From Velocimicrobium porci (GTDB lineage Bacteria > Bacillota > Clostridia > Lachnospirales > Lachnospiraceae), in the NCBI RefSeq assembly GCF_009696045.1, contig NZ_VUMT01000023.1, positions 1 to 38,496 on the forward strand: a stretch of DNA of 38,496 nt, in the 5' to 3' direction. Of this stretch, positions 1 through 8,764 are shown piece after piece; position 1 is the stretch's first letter; each line of letters starts with the position of its first letter. A program made the translations under genes and the position numbers. The notes under the pieces were generated by a model that was not told where the DNA came from, ran no database searches, and saw only the letters and a program-made list of their open reading frames with translations.

Positions 1-75
1 TAGTCGGTAAAGATTCTTTGTAAGATATTCATAACCCTATTATGCAGGAAAAATTAACAAAAAGAAACCCCTAAA

Positions 76-126
76 TTCCCTCAAGATTGAGGGCAGGGGA
101 GTTGAAGTGTCGAAGACACTTTTTTA
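76..126 (+). repeat. Two-hairpin repeated motif, copy 1 (terminator-like)
   Basis: Hairpin A pairs CCCTCA (78-83) with TGAGGG (88-93). A purine linker CAGGGGAGTTGA follows. Hairpin B pairs AAGTGTC (105-111) with GACACTT (115-121) around a GAA loop and runs into a T-tract. The second half is a good Rho-independent terminator, presumably ending transcription from a gene left of the window. The same hairpin-linker-hairpin order occurs at 37032-37080 with different stem bases, so the whole unit is a repeated structured element rather than a single terminator. Confidence 0.7.
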
Positions 127-144
127 TGAAAAGAAAAATAGTGT

Positions 145-173
145 TTGGAAAATCAGAATAAGTGTGTTAAAAT
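145..173 (+). promoter_or_regulatory. Candidate sigma-A promoter of the deacetylase gene
   Basis: A TTGGAA hexamer (145-150), a 17-bp spacer and TAAAAT (168-173) lie about 40 bp upstream of the deacetylase start and downstream of the terminator-like motif. This is where the promoter of the first operon is expected. The call rests on sequence resemblance only. Confidence 0.5.
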
Positions 174-213
174 GTATTTGTAAGATTTTGCGAAGGGATG
201 GCAATGTGAGAAG

Positions 214-1164
214 ATGGAAACTATAAGCCATAGAAACGTGGATGAAAGAAGAAAAAGAGTACGACGATTAAAAAAACTAATAGTAGCCGTTGTAATTGTA
301 ACATTATTATTGCTTACTGTTTGCTGTCTGTTATTATTTTTTAAAATTGAAAAGCTGGAGAGCCGTGTAGACACTATAGTAGCAAAAAAGAATAATATAG
401 AAGAATTTACTTCAGAAGAGAAGGTTGCTTCTTCAATTGTGTATTCAGCAGATACCAAAACGAAAGAACAATGGGAAGGCAAGGACTCGGAAAAATTAAC
501 AAAAGAGGAAGAGCTTGATAAAACAATTAAGGAAAAAAAGGTATATTTGACATTTGATGATGGACCTGGGCAATATACAGATGAATTATTAGATGTTTTG
601 GCCGAATATGATATAAAGGCTACTTTTTTTGTTATTGGAAAAAGTGATGAACATTCGATAAAGATGTATAAAAGAATCGTAAAAGAGGGGCATACACTTG
701 CAATGCACTCTTATACTCATAAATATGACAAGATTTATGAATCGGTAAAAATGTTTGATGAAGATTTTAATAAATTAAGTGATTTGTTATATGAAGCGAC
801 AGGAGAAAGACCGAAATATTATCGTTTCCCGGGAGGAAGCAGTAATACAGTGAGTAATCTTCCTATGACAAATTTCATATCTTATTTGAATAAAAAAGGG
901 ATTACATATTTTGATTGGAATGTAATCAATGGAGATGCAACGGGTAAAAAGCTATCTTCAGAACAGATGATAAACAGTGTGATGTCGGGAATAAGACAAC
1001 ATGATACATCAATTGTACTTATGCATGATATGGTATCAAAGAATACAACGGTAAAATCGTTACCGGCTTTGATAGAAAAATTGCAGAAAGAAGATTATGT
1101 AATTCTTCCAATAACAAAATATACAAAAGCAATTCAGCATGTGAAAGCTGAATCTGTGAAATAG
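214..1164 (+). CDS. Membrane-anchored polysaccharide deacetylase (NodB homology domain)
   Basis: Probable metal-dependent deacetylase acting on peptidoglycan or another cell-surface N-acetylated glycan outside the membrane. A basic N-terminus is followed by one transmembrane segment (about residues 22-43), a short charged coiled linker and a C-terminal NodB domain (about 108-305). All five NodB motifs are visible: TFDDGP (113-118, metal-binding Asp), HSYTH (about 164-168, metal-binding His pair), RFPGG (about 204-208), DWNVINGD and LMHD near residue 270. The length of 316 aa fits anchored PgdA/PdaA-type enzymes, but the substrate cannot be told from sequence. The ribosome site before ATG 214 is weak (GAGAAG). 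The bactofilin gene follows after 22 bp, so the two are probably co-transcribed and may both serve the cell wall. Confidence 0.88.
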   Translation: METISHRNVDERRKRVRRLKKLIVAVVIVTLLLLTVCCLLLFFKIEKLESRVDTIVAKKNNIEEFTSEEKVASSIVYSADTKTKEQWEGKDSEKLTKEEELDKTIKEKKVYLTFDDGPGQYTDELLDVLAEYDIKATFFVIGKSDEHSIKMYKRIVKEGHTLAMHSYTHKYDKIYESVKMFDEDFNKLSDLLYEATGERPKYYRFPGGSSNTVSNLPMTNFISYLNKKGITYFDWNVINGDATGKKLSSEQMINSVMSGIRQHDTSIVLMHDMVSKNTTVKSLPALIEKLQKEDYVILPITKYTKAIQHVKAESVK

Positions 1165-1186
1165 AAACACAGGAGGTACATGGAAT

Positions 1187-2440
1187 ATGAATTTTTTTAA
1201 AGATTTAAAAGAAGACCTGTCTCAGGCTGTGAACGAATTGATACCTGAAGATGACCTTTTAGGAGATGAAGAATACGTTGACAATCTGGATGATGAATTA
1301 TTAGGATTGAATGATATAAAAGAAGATAGCAATGATAAGGATAAGGAAGAAAATTTGCTGTCTGATACAGATGAAATTGACTTTGATGCGATATTAAAAT
1401 CAGCAGATGAACCAATTGTAAGTACATTGGGCGATGAACTTTCTAGTACATTGGAGGCTTCTGCAGCTTTTAATTTGGAAGATGAGAATAAGGAAATTGA
1501 ACTATCTGCAGATGAGCCTGAAGTAGAAAAACATGAAATTGAGGACCCTGAAGAGGTAGACGATGATTTAAGTGATTTGATAAAAGAGTTTGAAAGTCAG
1601 ATTATGACAGATGAAGCAGAGAATGAGTTTCAAACACTGCCGGATGATGATTTGAATCTGGAAAATCTTATGAATTCAGAGGAAGAGCTTGCTTTAGAAG
1701 AACCTGTATATCCGCTTGAAGAAGGAAATCTGTTAGTAAACGATAGTGATTTGGAAGAAGACATGCTTAACTTAGATGACAATTTAGAGCAAGCCATGAG
1801 TTTCGAAGAGGAGAATGTTGAAACAGACTTGATTGAACAAATGCTTCATGATAGTGATGAAAATGAAACAGAAGAACCGTTTGTTATGCCGGATGAATTA
1901 GCAGATTCAATGGAAGAAGAAGATAAGCCTGAACTGCTCGCTCAAGAGGAGGAAGGCGAGCCAATTCCTACCGATGCAGCTACTGAAGTGACTGTAATCA
2001 CGAAAGGAACCAGAATTGCGAGTAATATTATTTCTGATGGTTCATTAGAGATTATGGGTACTGTAAAAGGCGATATTGAATGTCTTGGAAAACTGTCGAT
2101 AACAGGACATGTAGCGGGCAATTTAAAAGCATCTGAAATATTTGTAAATACAACAAAATTACAAGGAAACCTTGTAAGTAGAGGAACAGTAAAATTAGGT
2201 GCAGGAACAGTTGTATTAGGTGACATCAAAGCGACATCAGCTGTAATTGCAGGTGCGGTAAAGGGTGAAATTGATGTAAATGGACCGATTGTAGTAGACT
2301 CTACCGCTATTATAAAGGGGAATATTAAAGCTAAGTCAGTTCAGGTAAATAACGGAGCCATAATTGATGGATATTGTTCTTTGACTTATGCAAATGTTAA
2401 TATTGATAATTTTTTTGATGGAGAGAATGAGGAAAAATGA
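1187..2440 (+). CDS. Bactofilin-family polymer-forming protein with long acidic N-terminal region
   Basis: The C-terminal 150 residues (about 265-410) form the repetitive beta-helical bactofilin (DUF583) domain: short repeats of G-x-hydrophobic pattern such as MGTVKGDIECLGKLSITG and AGAVKGEIDVNGPIVV. Bactofilins self-assemble into filaments that scaffold cell-wall or membrane machinery. Most members are roughly 120-200 aa. This one has about 260 extra N-terminal residues that are very rich in Asp, Glu and Leu and are probably disordered or helical. The first 20 residues (MNFFKDLKEDLSQAVNELI) could form an amphipathic membrane-binding helix. An AGGAGG site precedes the start. The TGA stop overlaps the pyrH ATG (ATGA), implying translational coupling to UMP kinase, an unusual partner. 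Its filament role here is inferred from the domain alone. Confidence 0.85.
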   Translation: MNFFKDLKEDLSQAVNELIPEDDLLGDEEYVDNLDDELLGLNDIKEDSNDKDKEENLLSDTDEIDFDAILKSADEPIVSTLGDELSSTLEASAAFNLEDENKEIELSADEPEVEKHEIEDPEEVDDDLSDLIKEFESQIMTDEAENEFQTLPDDDLNLENLMNSEEELALEEPVYPLEEGNLLVNDSDLEEDMLNLDDNLEQAMSFEEENVETDLIEQMLHDSDENETEEPFVMPDELADSMEEEDKPELLAQEEEGEPIPTDAATEVTVITKGTRIASNIISDGSLEIMGTVKGDIECLGKLSITGHVAGNLKASEIFVNTTKLQGNLVSRGTVKLGAGTVVLGDIKATSAVIAGAVKGEIDVNGPIVVDSTAIIKGNIKAKSVQVNNGAIIDGYCSLTYANVNIDNFFDGENEEK

Positions 2441-3141
2441 GCGAATATAAAAGAGTAATGCTAAAACTTAGTGGAGAAGCTTTGGCTGGAGAAAAGAAAC
2501 AGGGATTTGATGAAGAAACTTGTATTAAAGTTGCAAATCAAGTTAAGCAGCTAGTAGACAAAGGGATTGAAGTCGGTATTGTTATTGGCGGAGGTAATTT
2601 CTGGCGTGGAAGAACAAGCGAAACAATTGACCGTACAAAGGCGGATCAGATTGGTATGCTTGCAACAGTGATGAACTGTATTTATGTGTCCGAAATTTTC
2701 CGTTATGTTGGAATGAAAACTCAGATTCTTACCCCATTTGAATGTGGAACAATGACAAAGTTATTTTCAAAGGATCGAGCAAATAAATATTTTAAAAAAG
2801 GAATGGTAGTATTTTTTGCAGGAGGAACCGGACATCCTTATTTTTCAACGGATACCGGTATTGTACTTCGGGCAATCGAAATGGAAGCAGACGTTATTTT
2901 GTTAGCAAAAGCAATTGATGGTGTCTATGACAGTGACCCAAAGACAAACAAAGATGCGAAGAAATATGACGTAGTTTCTATGCAGGAAGTATTAGATAAA
3001 AAATTGAAGGTCATTGATTTAACGGCAACGATTATGTGTTTAGAACAAAAAATGCCATTACTTGTATTTGGATTAAATGAAGAAAATAGTATTGTAAATA
3101 CAGTAAGTGGTGCCTTTCATGGTACAAAAGTTACTGTTTAA
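2437..3141 (+). CDS. pyrH: UMP kinase
   Basis: Converts UMP to UDP with ATP in the cytoplasm, the first committed phosphorylation for pyrimidine nucleotides. The 234-aa protein has the amino-acid-kinase fold signatures of bacterial PyrH: KRVMLKLSGEAL at the N-terminus, the glycine-rich IGGGNFWRGR near residue 52, ADQIGMLATVMN, and AKAIDGVYDSDPKTNKDAKKY, which includes the nucleotide-binding region. The start overlaps the bactofilin stop by four bases. frr follows after 20 bp, preserving the classic pyrH-frr pair. The usual upstream rpsB-tsf partners are absent and are replaced by the deacetylase and bactofilin genes. Confidence 0.97.
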   Translation: MSEYKRVMLKLSGEALAGEKKQGFDEETCIKVANQVKQLVDKGIEVGIVIGGGNFWRGRTSETIDRTKADQIGMLATVMNCIYVSEIFRYVGMKTQILTPFECGTMTKLFSKDRANKYFKKGMVVFFAGGTGHPYFSTDTGIVLRAIEMEADVILLAKAIDGVYDSDPKTNKDAKKYDVVSMQEVLDKKLKVIDLTATIMCLEQKMPLLVFGLNEENSIVNTVSGAFHGTKVTV

Positions 3142-3161
3142 AAGATATAGGAGGAAAAAAA

Positions 3162-3716
3162 ATGAGTACAGAAATTGCAAAATTTGAGGACAAGATGAAA
3201 AAATCTTTAGCCAATTTGGAGGAAGAATATACATCAATTCGTGCCGGTAGAGCAAATCCACATTTATTGGATAAAATTAAAGTAGATTATTATGGACAGC
3301 CTTCCAACCTTCAATCGGTTGCGAATGTATCTGTGCCAGAAGCAAGAGTAATTATGATTCAACCATGGGAAGCTTCCTTAGTAAAAGATATCGAAAAAGC
3401 GATTTTAGCTTCTGATTTAGGACTTACACCAAGTAATGATGGAAAGAGTATTCGCCTTGTTTTTCCGGAACTTACAGAAGAACGAAGAAAAGAATTGGTA
3501 AAAGATGTTAAAAAACGTGGTGAAAATGCAAAGGTTGCAATCCGTAACATTCGAAGAGATGCAAATGACAGCTTTAAAAAACAAAATAAAGCAAATGAAA
3601 TTTCAGAAGACGAATTAAAGCAAGCAGAAACAGAAGTTCAAAAATTAACAGATAAATATATTGCAGAAGTTGATAAAGCAATCGAAGCAAAATCAAAGGA
3701 AATACTTACTGTATAA
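3162..3716 (+). CDS. frr: Ribosome recycling factor
   Basis: Splits post-termination ribosomes together with EF-G. The 184-aa length is standard. Family landmarks are SIRAGRANPHLLDKIKVDYYG near residue 25, the central beta domain with VPEARVIMIQPWEAS, and the long helical C-terminus with LTEERRKELVKDVKKRGE and VAIRNIRRDAND. AGGAGG lies at the normal distance from ATG 3162. A strong hairpin with a T-rich tail begins 28 bp after the stop, so transcription partly or wholly ends here although the cluster continues with uppS. Confidence 0.97.
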   Translation: MSTEIAKFEDKMKKSLANLEEEYTSIRAGRANPHLLDKIKVDYYGQPSNLQSVANVSVPEARVIMIQPWEASLVKDIEKAILASDLGLTPSNDGKSIRLVFPELTEERRKELVKDVKKRGENAKVAIRNIRRDANDSFKKQNKANEISEDELKQAETEVQKLTDKYIAEVDKAIEAKSKEILTV

Positions 3717-3741
3717 GTTTTTGTTGAAAACATTGGATAAA

Positions 3742-3775
3742 GAGGTGCCTCGAAGTGACTTCGAGGCACTTTCTT
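3742..3775 (+). terminator. Rho-independent terminator between frr and uppS
   Basis: Perfect 11-bp stem GTGCCTCGAAG (3745-3755) / CTTCGAGGCAC (3759-3769) with a TGA loop and TTTCTT after it. It divides the pyrH-frr part from the uppS-polC part. A GTG inside its loop opens the uppS frame upstream, but that start is rejected. Confidence 0.8.
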
Positions 3776-3808
3776 AAGCCTATGTATATTTTGTGGAGGA
3801 AAAGACGA

Positions 3809-4525
3809 ATGGAAGAAACACAACAAAATGTGCCAAATCATGTTGCAATTATTTTGGACGGTAATGGCAGGTGGGCAAAGAAAAGAGGATTCCCTCGAAA
3901 TGCGGGGCATATGCAGGGGAGTAAAACAGTTGAAAAAATATGTGAAGAAGCGTATAATATGGGAATTAAGTATTTGACAGTATACGCATTTTCAACAGAA
4001 AACTGGTCACGACCAAAAGAAGAGGTCGATGCGCTAATGAAATTGCTTGGAACTTATTTGAAAAACTGTTTAAAAACAAGTAAGAAGAATAATATGAGAG
4101 TGCGTGTTATAGGAGATATTACACCGCTGAAAGAAGATTTAAAGGAAAAAATTATTGAATTAGAAGAAGTTTCTAAAAATAATACCGGACTTAATTTTCA
4201 GGTAGCTTTAAATTATGGAAGCAGGGATGAAATCATTCGTGCAATAAAAGAGATGATGCTAGATTACGAAAAGAACAAACTTACGCTTGATGAGATAAAT
4301 GAAACATGTTTTAGCAATTATTTAGATACAAAAGGTATTCCAGACCCTGATTTGCTAATTCGCACAAGTGGTGAACAGCGTTTGTCAAATTATCTTTTAT
4401 GGCAGCTTGCTTATACAGAATTTTATTTTACAGACGTTTTATGGCCGGATTTTAATAAAGCGGAATTAAAAAAAGCTGTGGAATACTATAATAGTAGAGA
4501 AAGACGCTTTGGTGGCGTAAAATAG
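3809..4525 (+). CDS. uppS: Isoprenyl transferase (undecaprenyl diphosphate synthase)
   Basis: Cis-prenyltransferase that adds isopentenyl diphosphate units to farnesyl diphosphate, making the C55 lipid carrier precursor for peptidoglycan. The 238-aa protein shows DGNGRWAKKRG near the N-terminus (catalytic Asp and diphosphate binding), AGHMQGSKTVEKI, FSTENWSRPKEEVDALM, and the C-terminal signature LIRTSGEQRLSNYLLWQ. The ATG at 3809 is preferred because GTGGAGGA lies just upstream and the product starts like other UppS proteins. The frame stays open to a GTG at 3755, but that codon is inside a terminator hairpin. cdsA follows after 18 bp. Confidence 0.95.
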   Translation: MEETQQNVPNHVAIILDGNGRWAKKRGFPRNAGHMQGSKTVEKICEEAYNMGIKYLTVYAFSTENWSRPKEEVDALMKLLGTYLKNCLKTSKKNNMRVRVIGDITPLKEDLKEKIIELEEVSKNNTGLNFQVALNYGSRDEIIRAIKEMMLDYEKNKLTLDEINETCFSNYLDTKGIPDPDLLIRTSGEQRLSNYLLWQLAYTEFYFTDVLWPDFNKAELKKAVEYYNSRERRFGGVK

Positions 4526-4543
4526 AAGTTACGGGAGGAAATT

Positions 4544-5350
4544 ATGTTTGGCAAGAGATTGGTAAGCGGTGTGATATTATTGATAATAACAATAGGAGTA
4601 GTGGCTTGTGGCGGTTCTGTTTTACTTGCAGTTGTATCACTGATTTCTCTGATTGGTTTATTTGAATTATACCGCGTTTTAAAAATGGAATTTTCTCCGC
4701 TTGCTTTTGCAGGATATGTAATTAGTCTTTTACTGGACGGATGTATTGCATATGGAGAAAAAGAATGGGCTTTGTATATTATTGCCGGAGGTTTACTTGT
4801 TCAGCTTATGATTTATGTTTTGTGTTATCCAAAATATCGCTCAGAGCATATCACAATGGCATTTTTTGGAATTATTTATGTAAGCGGTCTTTTATCTTAT
4901 ATTTATCAGGTTCGGACCCTGGAAGATGGGGCATTGATTGTATGGCTGATTTTTACAGGTGCCTGGGGATCAGATACTTGTGCTTATTGCGTTGGAAACT
5001 TATTTGGAAAGCATAAATTGCCTTCTAAATTGGCTACGTTAAGTCCACATAAAAGCCTGGAAGGATGCGTTGGAGGGATTGTTGGAGCAGCTTTAATTGG
5101 AGCAGTGTATGCTTATTTTGTAAGAGCAAATCTTACTGGAATAGAAAATCCGGTTCTGGCGTTTGCTGTTATTGGAGCATTTGCTTCTGTTTTATCTCAG
5201 TTTGGAGATTTAACAGCTTCAGCAATTAAAAGAAACCATAATATGAAAGACTATGGTACTTTAATTCCTGGACATGGAGGAATTTTAGACCGTTTTGACA
5301 GCATACTATTTACAGCACCTTTAGTATATATGCTTGCTATTTTATTTTAA
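4544..5350 (+). CDS. cdsA: Phosphatidate cytidylyltransferase (CDP-diglyceride synthase)
   Basis: Integral membrane enzyme that makes CDP-diacylglycerol from phosphatidate and CTP, the branch point for phospholipids. The 268-aa protein is mostly hydrophobic with about eight predicted membrane segments. It carries the C-terminal CdsA signature: S-x-FGDL-x-S-x-x-KR, then KD-x-G-x-x-x-PGHGG-x-x-DR-x-D (about residues 224-256). GGGAGG precedes the ATG. The order uppS-cdsA-dxr is the conserved Firmicutes arrangement. Confidence 0.95.
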   Translation: MFGKRLVSGVILLIITIGVVACGGSVLLAVVSLISLIGLFELYRVLKMEFSPLAFAGYVISLLLDGCIAYGEKEWALYIIAGGLLVQLMIYVLCYPKYRSEHITMAFFGIIYVSGLLSYIYQVRTLEDGALIVWLIFTGAWGSDTCAYCVGNLFGKHKLPSKLATLSPHKSLEGCVGGIVGAALIGAVYAYFVRANLTGIENPVLAFAVIGAFASVLSQFGDLTASAIKRNHNMKDYGTLIPGHGGILDRFDSILFTAPLVYMLAILF

Positions 5351-5361
5351 TTCGGAAAGAT

Positions 5362-6522
5362 ATGGGTATAGAAATGAAGAAAATATCAATATTAGGTTCA
5401 ACTGGTTCAATTGGAACACAGACATTAGAAGTAGTTCGTGCCTATCAAAAAGATTTAAAAGTAACTGCACTTGCTGCTGGAAGTAATATTAAACTTTTAG
5501 AACAACAGATTTTAGAATTTAAACCAAATGTTGTATGCGTATATGATGAGGAGAAAGCAAAAGAATTAAAAGACAAATTATCTTATTTGAAGATACCGAT
5601 TTTATCCGGCATGGATGGACTAATTGCCTGTGCAACAGAACGGGAAGCAGAGATTGTTGTTGGTGCTGTCGTTGGAATGATTGGGATAAGACCTACGATT
5701 GAGGCAATTAAGGCGAAAAAAGATATTGCCCTTGCAAATAAGGAGACCCTTGTAACGGCAGGGCATTTAATTATGCCATTAGCAGAAGAAAATAAAGTTG
5801 CACTATTACCGGTTGATAGTGAACATTCTGCAATTTTCCAGGCTCTGCATGGAGAGAATAAAAAAGAAGTAAGCAAGATTCTTTTGACAGCCTCTGGTGG
5901 ACCATTTCGAGGAAAAACAAAAGAGGAGTTAAAAAATATTCAGGTAGAAGATGCACTAAAACATCCAAACTGGGCAATGGGACGAAAGATTACAATTGAT
6001 TCCTCTACTATGATTAATAAAGGATTAGAAGTCATCGAAGCAAAGTGGCTGTTTGATGTCGATTTTGAACAGATAGAGGTAGTAATTCAGCCACAAAGTA
6101 TTATTCATTCGATGGTAGAATATAAAGATGGAGCTGTTATTGCACAACTTGGTACTCCGGATATGCGACTTCCAATTCAATATGCTTTATTTTATCCGTC
6201 AAGAAGACCAGTGGAAGGGGAACGACTTGATTTTACAAAGATTGGAAAAATTGATTTTTGCAAACCAGATATGGAAACATTTTATGGCCTTCGTCTTGCA
6301 TATGAGGTTGGGAAAAAAGGTGGTAGTATGCCAACTGTGTTTAATGCGGCAAATGAAGCTGCAGTAGCAAAATTTTTAAATAGAGAAATATCCTATTTAG
6401 AAATTCCAGAAATAATTGAGTATTCGTTAAGTAAGGCTACATGGAAGGAAAATCCTACTTTAGAGGAAATCCTTTCGATTGAACAAGAAACATATGAAAA
6501 TATAAATAGAAAATGGAATTAG
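5362..6522 (+). CDS. dxr: 1-deoxy-D-xylulose 5-phosphate reductoisomerase
   Basis: Second enzyme of the non-mevalonate (MEP) isoprenoid pathway; makes 2-C-methyl-D-erythritol 4-phosphate using NADPH and a divalent metal. Visible motifs are the NADPH-binding GSTGSIGTQTLEV near the N-terminus, ANKETLVTAG, the metal and substrate residues in PVDSEHSAIFQ, and SSTMINKGLEVIEAKWLF. The length of 386 aa is typical. Two starts are possible, ATG 5362 and ATG 5374 (MKKISILG). GGAAAG at 5354-5359 is close to the first and far from the second, so 5362 is kept with reservation. Together with ispG in the same cluster it supplies precursors that UppS consumes. Confidence 0.95.
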   Translation: MGIEMKKISILGSTGSIGTQTLEVVRAYQKDLKVTALAAGSNIKLLEQQILEFKPNVVCVYDEEKAKELKDKLSYLKIPILSGMDGLIACATEREAEIVVGAVVGMIGIRPTIEAIKAKKDIALANKETLVTAGHLIMPLAEENKVALLPVDSEHSAIFQALHGENKKEVSKILLTASGGPFRGKTKEELKNIQVEDALKHPNWAMGRKITIDSSTMINKGLEVIEAKWLFDVDFEQIEVVIQPQSIIHSMVEYKDGAVIAQLGTPDMRLPIQYALFYPSRRPVEGERLDFTKIGKIDFCKPDMETFYGLRLAYEVGKKGGSMPTVFNAANEAAVAKFLNREISYLEIPEIIEYSLSKATWKENPTLEEILSIEQETYENINRKWN

Positions 6523-6534
6523 AAAGAGGTTATT

Positions 6535-7647
6535 ATGAATATTATTGTAGCGATATTAATATTTACTGTAATTGTAGTAATACATGAATTAGGACATTTT
6601 CTTTTGGCGAAAAAGAATGGGGTGTCAGTAACTGAATTTTCTGTTGGTATGGGTCCTAGAATTATCACTTATGCAAAAACAAACACAGGAAAAAATATGG
6701 TTCGTTTCTTTATTTCCCAGAAGAACTTTGAGAATTGTGAAGAATGGGAAGGAAAAACAAAATATTCCTGGAAAATATTCCCTGTAGGCGGTTCTTGTAT
6801 GATGGTTGGCGAGGATGAAACGGTAGAAGATGAGAATGCGTTTAATAAAAAAGGTGTTTGGGCAAGAATTTCTGTTATTTTTGCCGGACCATTTTTTAAC
6901 TTTATTTTGGCATTTGTACTTAGTATGATTTTAATTGGTTCGATTGGGTATGATCCGTCTATTGTTTCTTCCGTTGATACAGGTTACCCAATGAGTGAAG
7001 CAGGGGTAAAAAAAGGCGATAAAATCCTTGAAATTAATGGAGAAAAAATCTCTCTTGCAAGAGAAATTGGAGCTTACTTTCAATTCAACCCATTGACAGA
7101 AGATTCTTCTCTGGATATTACTTATGAGCGTGACGGAAAAATAAAAAGTGTAACAGTACAACCGAAATTGGATAAAGAATTAAACCGTTATCGTCTTGGT
7201 TTTGGTTACGCAACACCATATAAAAAAGCGAATCCGGCAGAGGTTGTAAAATATAGTTTTGTAGAGGTAAAATACTGGATTAAAACAACGGTTCAATCAT
7301 TGGGACAATTAATTGTAGGAAAAATTGGAAAAGATGAAATTGCAGGACCAGTTGGAATTGTAGATATGGTTGGAGGAGTAATTGAGCAAAGCTCGGAATA
7401 TGGAATTAAGATGGTCTTACTAAATGTTATGAATATGTGTATTTTATTAAGTGCCAATTTGGGGGTTATGAACTTACTTCCAATTCCTGCATTAGATGGC
7501 GGACGACTTGTATTTTTATTTATTGAAGCACTCCGTGGTAAACCGATTGACCCAGAGAAGGAAGGTATGGTTCACTTAATCGGATTAGTTGCATTGATGA
7601 TTATTATGGTACTTGTTATGTTTAATGATATCAGCCGTTTAGTATAG
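6535..7647 (+). CDS. rseP: Site-2 intramembrane zinc protease RseP/RasP
   Basis: Regulated intramembrane protease that typically cleaves anti-sigma factors and remnant signal peptides. The zinc motif HELGH is in the first membrane helix (residues 18-22), and the partner motif NLLPIPALDGGRLVF lies in a late helix (near 318-332). A PDZ domain sits between them (about 140-215, including MSEAGVKKGDKILEINGE). The 370-aa protein has extra sequence before KIFPVGGSCMMVGED that is common in clostridial members. It lies between dxr and ispG in the conserved cluster; AGGAGG of the next gene is only a few bases past its stop. Confidence 0.95.
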   Translation: MNIIVAILIFTVIVVIHELGHFLLAKKNGVSVTEFSVGMGPRIITYAKTNTGKNMVRFFISQKNFENCEEWEGKTKYSWKIFPVGGSCMMVGEDETVEDENAFNKKGVWARISVIFAGPFFNFILAFVLSMILIGSIGYDPSIVSSVDTGYPMSEAGVKKGDKILEINGEKISLAREIGAYFQFNPLTEDSSLDITYERDGKIKSVTVQPKLDKELNRYRLGFGYATPYKKANPAEVVKYSFVEVKYWIKTTVQSLGQLIVGKIGKDEIAGPVGIVDMVGGVIEQSSEYGIKMVLLNVMNMCILLSANLGVMNLLPIPALDGGRLVFLFIEALRGKPIDPEKEGMVHLIGLVALMIIMVLVMFNDISRLV

Positions 7648-7660
7648 GAGGAATTTTGTA

Positions 7661-8719
7661 ATGGTTCGAGAACATACAAAAGTAATTACAGTTGGCAATC
7701 GCAAGATTGGAGGAGGAAATCCAATTTTAATCCAGTCTATGACGAATACAAAAACAGAAGATGTAAAAAGTACAGTAGAGCAGATTCATTTATTAGAGTC
7801 TGCCGGCTGTGATATTATTCGTTGTGCTGTTCCTACGATGGAGGCTGCAAATGCGTTAAAGGAGATAAAAAAAGAAATTACGATTCCACTTGTAGCAGAT
7901 ATTCATTTTGATTACCGCCTTGCAATAAAAGCAATGGAAAATGGAGCAGATAAGATTCGGATTAATCCGGGCAATATTGGATCAAAAGAACGTATTTTGC
8001 AGGTAGTACAATGTGCGAAGGAGAGAAATATTCCAATTCGTGTTGGAGTGAACAGTGGTTCTTTAGAAAAACAGCTAGTTGAGAAATATGGTTCTGTTAC
8101 AGCCGAAGGACTTGTAGAAAGTGCACTAAATAAGGTTAAACTGATTGAAGATATGGGATACGATAATTTGGTTATCAGTATAAAATCTTCGAATGTGTTA
8201 ATGTGTATTAAAGCACACCAATTAATCGCAAAACAAACAGACTATCCGCTTCATGTGGGAATTACAGAGGCAGGAACTCTTTACTCTGGTAATGTCAAAT
8301 CCTCCGTAGGACTTGGGGCAATCCTTTCCCAGGGTATTGGCGATACCATTCGGGTATCGTTAACCGGCGCTCCGATTGAAGAAATAAAGACAGCAAAATT
8401 AATTCTTCGGACATTGGGACTTCGAACAGGCGGTATTGAGGTTGTATCATGTCCTACCTGTGGAAGAACAAGAATTGATTTAATTGAACTTGCTAATAAG
8501 GTGGAGGCTATGGTACAGGATATTGATTTAGATATTAAGGTTGCCGTTATGGGATGTGTGGTCAATGGTCCGGGTGAAGCGAAAGAGGCTGACATTGGAA
8601 TTGCAGGAGGAATCGGTGAGGGACTTTTAATTAAGAAAGGCGAAGTTGTAAAGAAGGTTCCGGAAGAAAAGCTATTGGATGTGCTTCGAGAAGAATTAAT
8701 TCATTGGAACAAAAATTAA
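7661..8719 (+). CDS. ispG: 4-hydroxy-3-methylbut-2-enyl-diphosphate synthase (GcpE)
   Basis: Radical iron-sulfur enzyme of the MEP pathway that converts the cyclic diphosphate MEcPP to HMBPP. The 352-aa protein has an N-terminal TIM-barrel part (PILIQSMTNTKTEDV, DIHFDYRLAIKAMENGADKIRINPGNIG) and the C-terminal 4Fe-4S domain with ligand cysteines in SCPTCGRT and GCVVNGPGEAKEADIG. GGAGG lies before ATG 7661. In Bacillus the equivalent position between rasP and polC is held by proS, so ispG here is a lineage trait; its pairing with dxr puts two MEP steps in one operon. Confidence 0.96.
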   Translation: MVREHTKVITVGNRKIGGGNPILIQSMTNTKTEDVKSTVEQIHLLESAGCDIIRCAVPTMEAANALKEIKKEITIPLVADIHFDYRLAIKAMENGADKIRINPGNIGSKERILQVVQCAKERNIPIRVGVNSGSLEKQLVEKYGSVTAEGLVESALNKVKLIEDMGYDNLVISIKSSNVLMCIKAHQLIAKQTDYPLHVGITEAGTLYSGNVKSSVGLGAILSQGIGDTIRVSLTGAPIEEIKTAKLILRTLGLRTGGIEVVSCPTCGRTRIDLIELANKVEAMVQDIDLDIKVAVMGCVVNGPGEAKEADIGIAGGIGEGLLIKKGEVVKKVPEEKLLDVLREELIHWNKN

Positions 8720-8764
8720 AACTTGTTAGTATAATCTCAAAATAAGGATGAAAGAAGGAAGTTC

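Noticed and set aside
3755-3808. Upstream GTG start extending UppS by 18 residues
   Set aside because: The GTG lies in the loop of a terminator hairpin and has no ribosome site; ATG 3809 has GTGGAGGA and the normal protein start.
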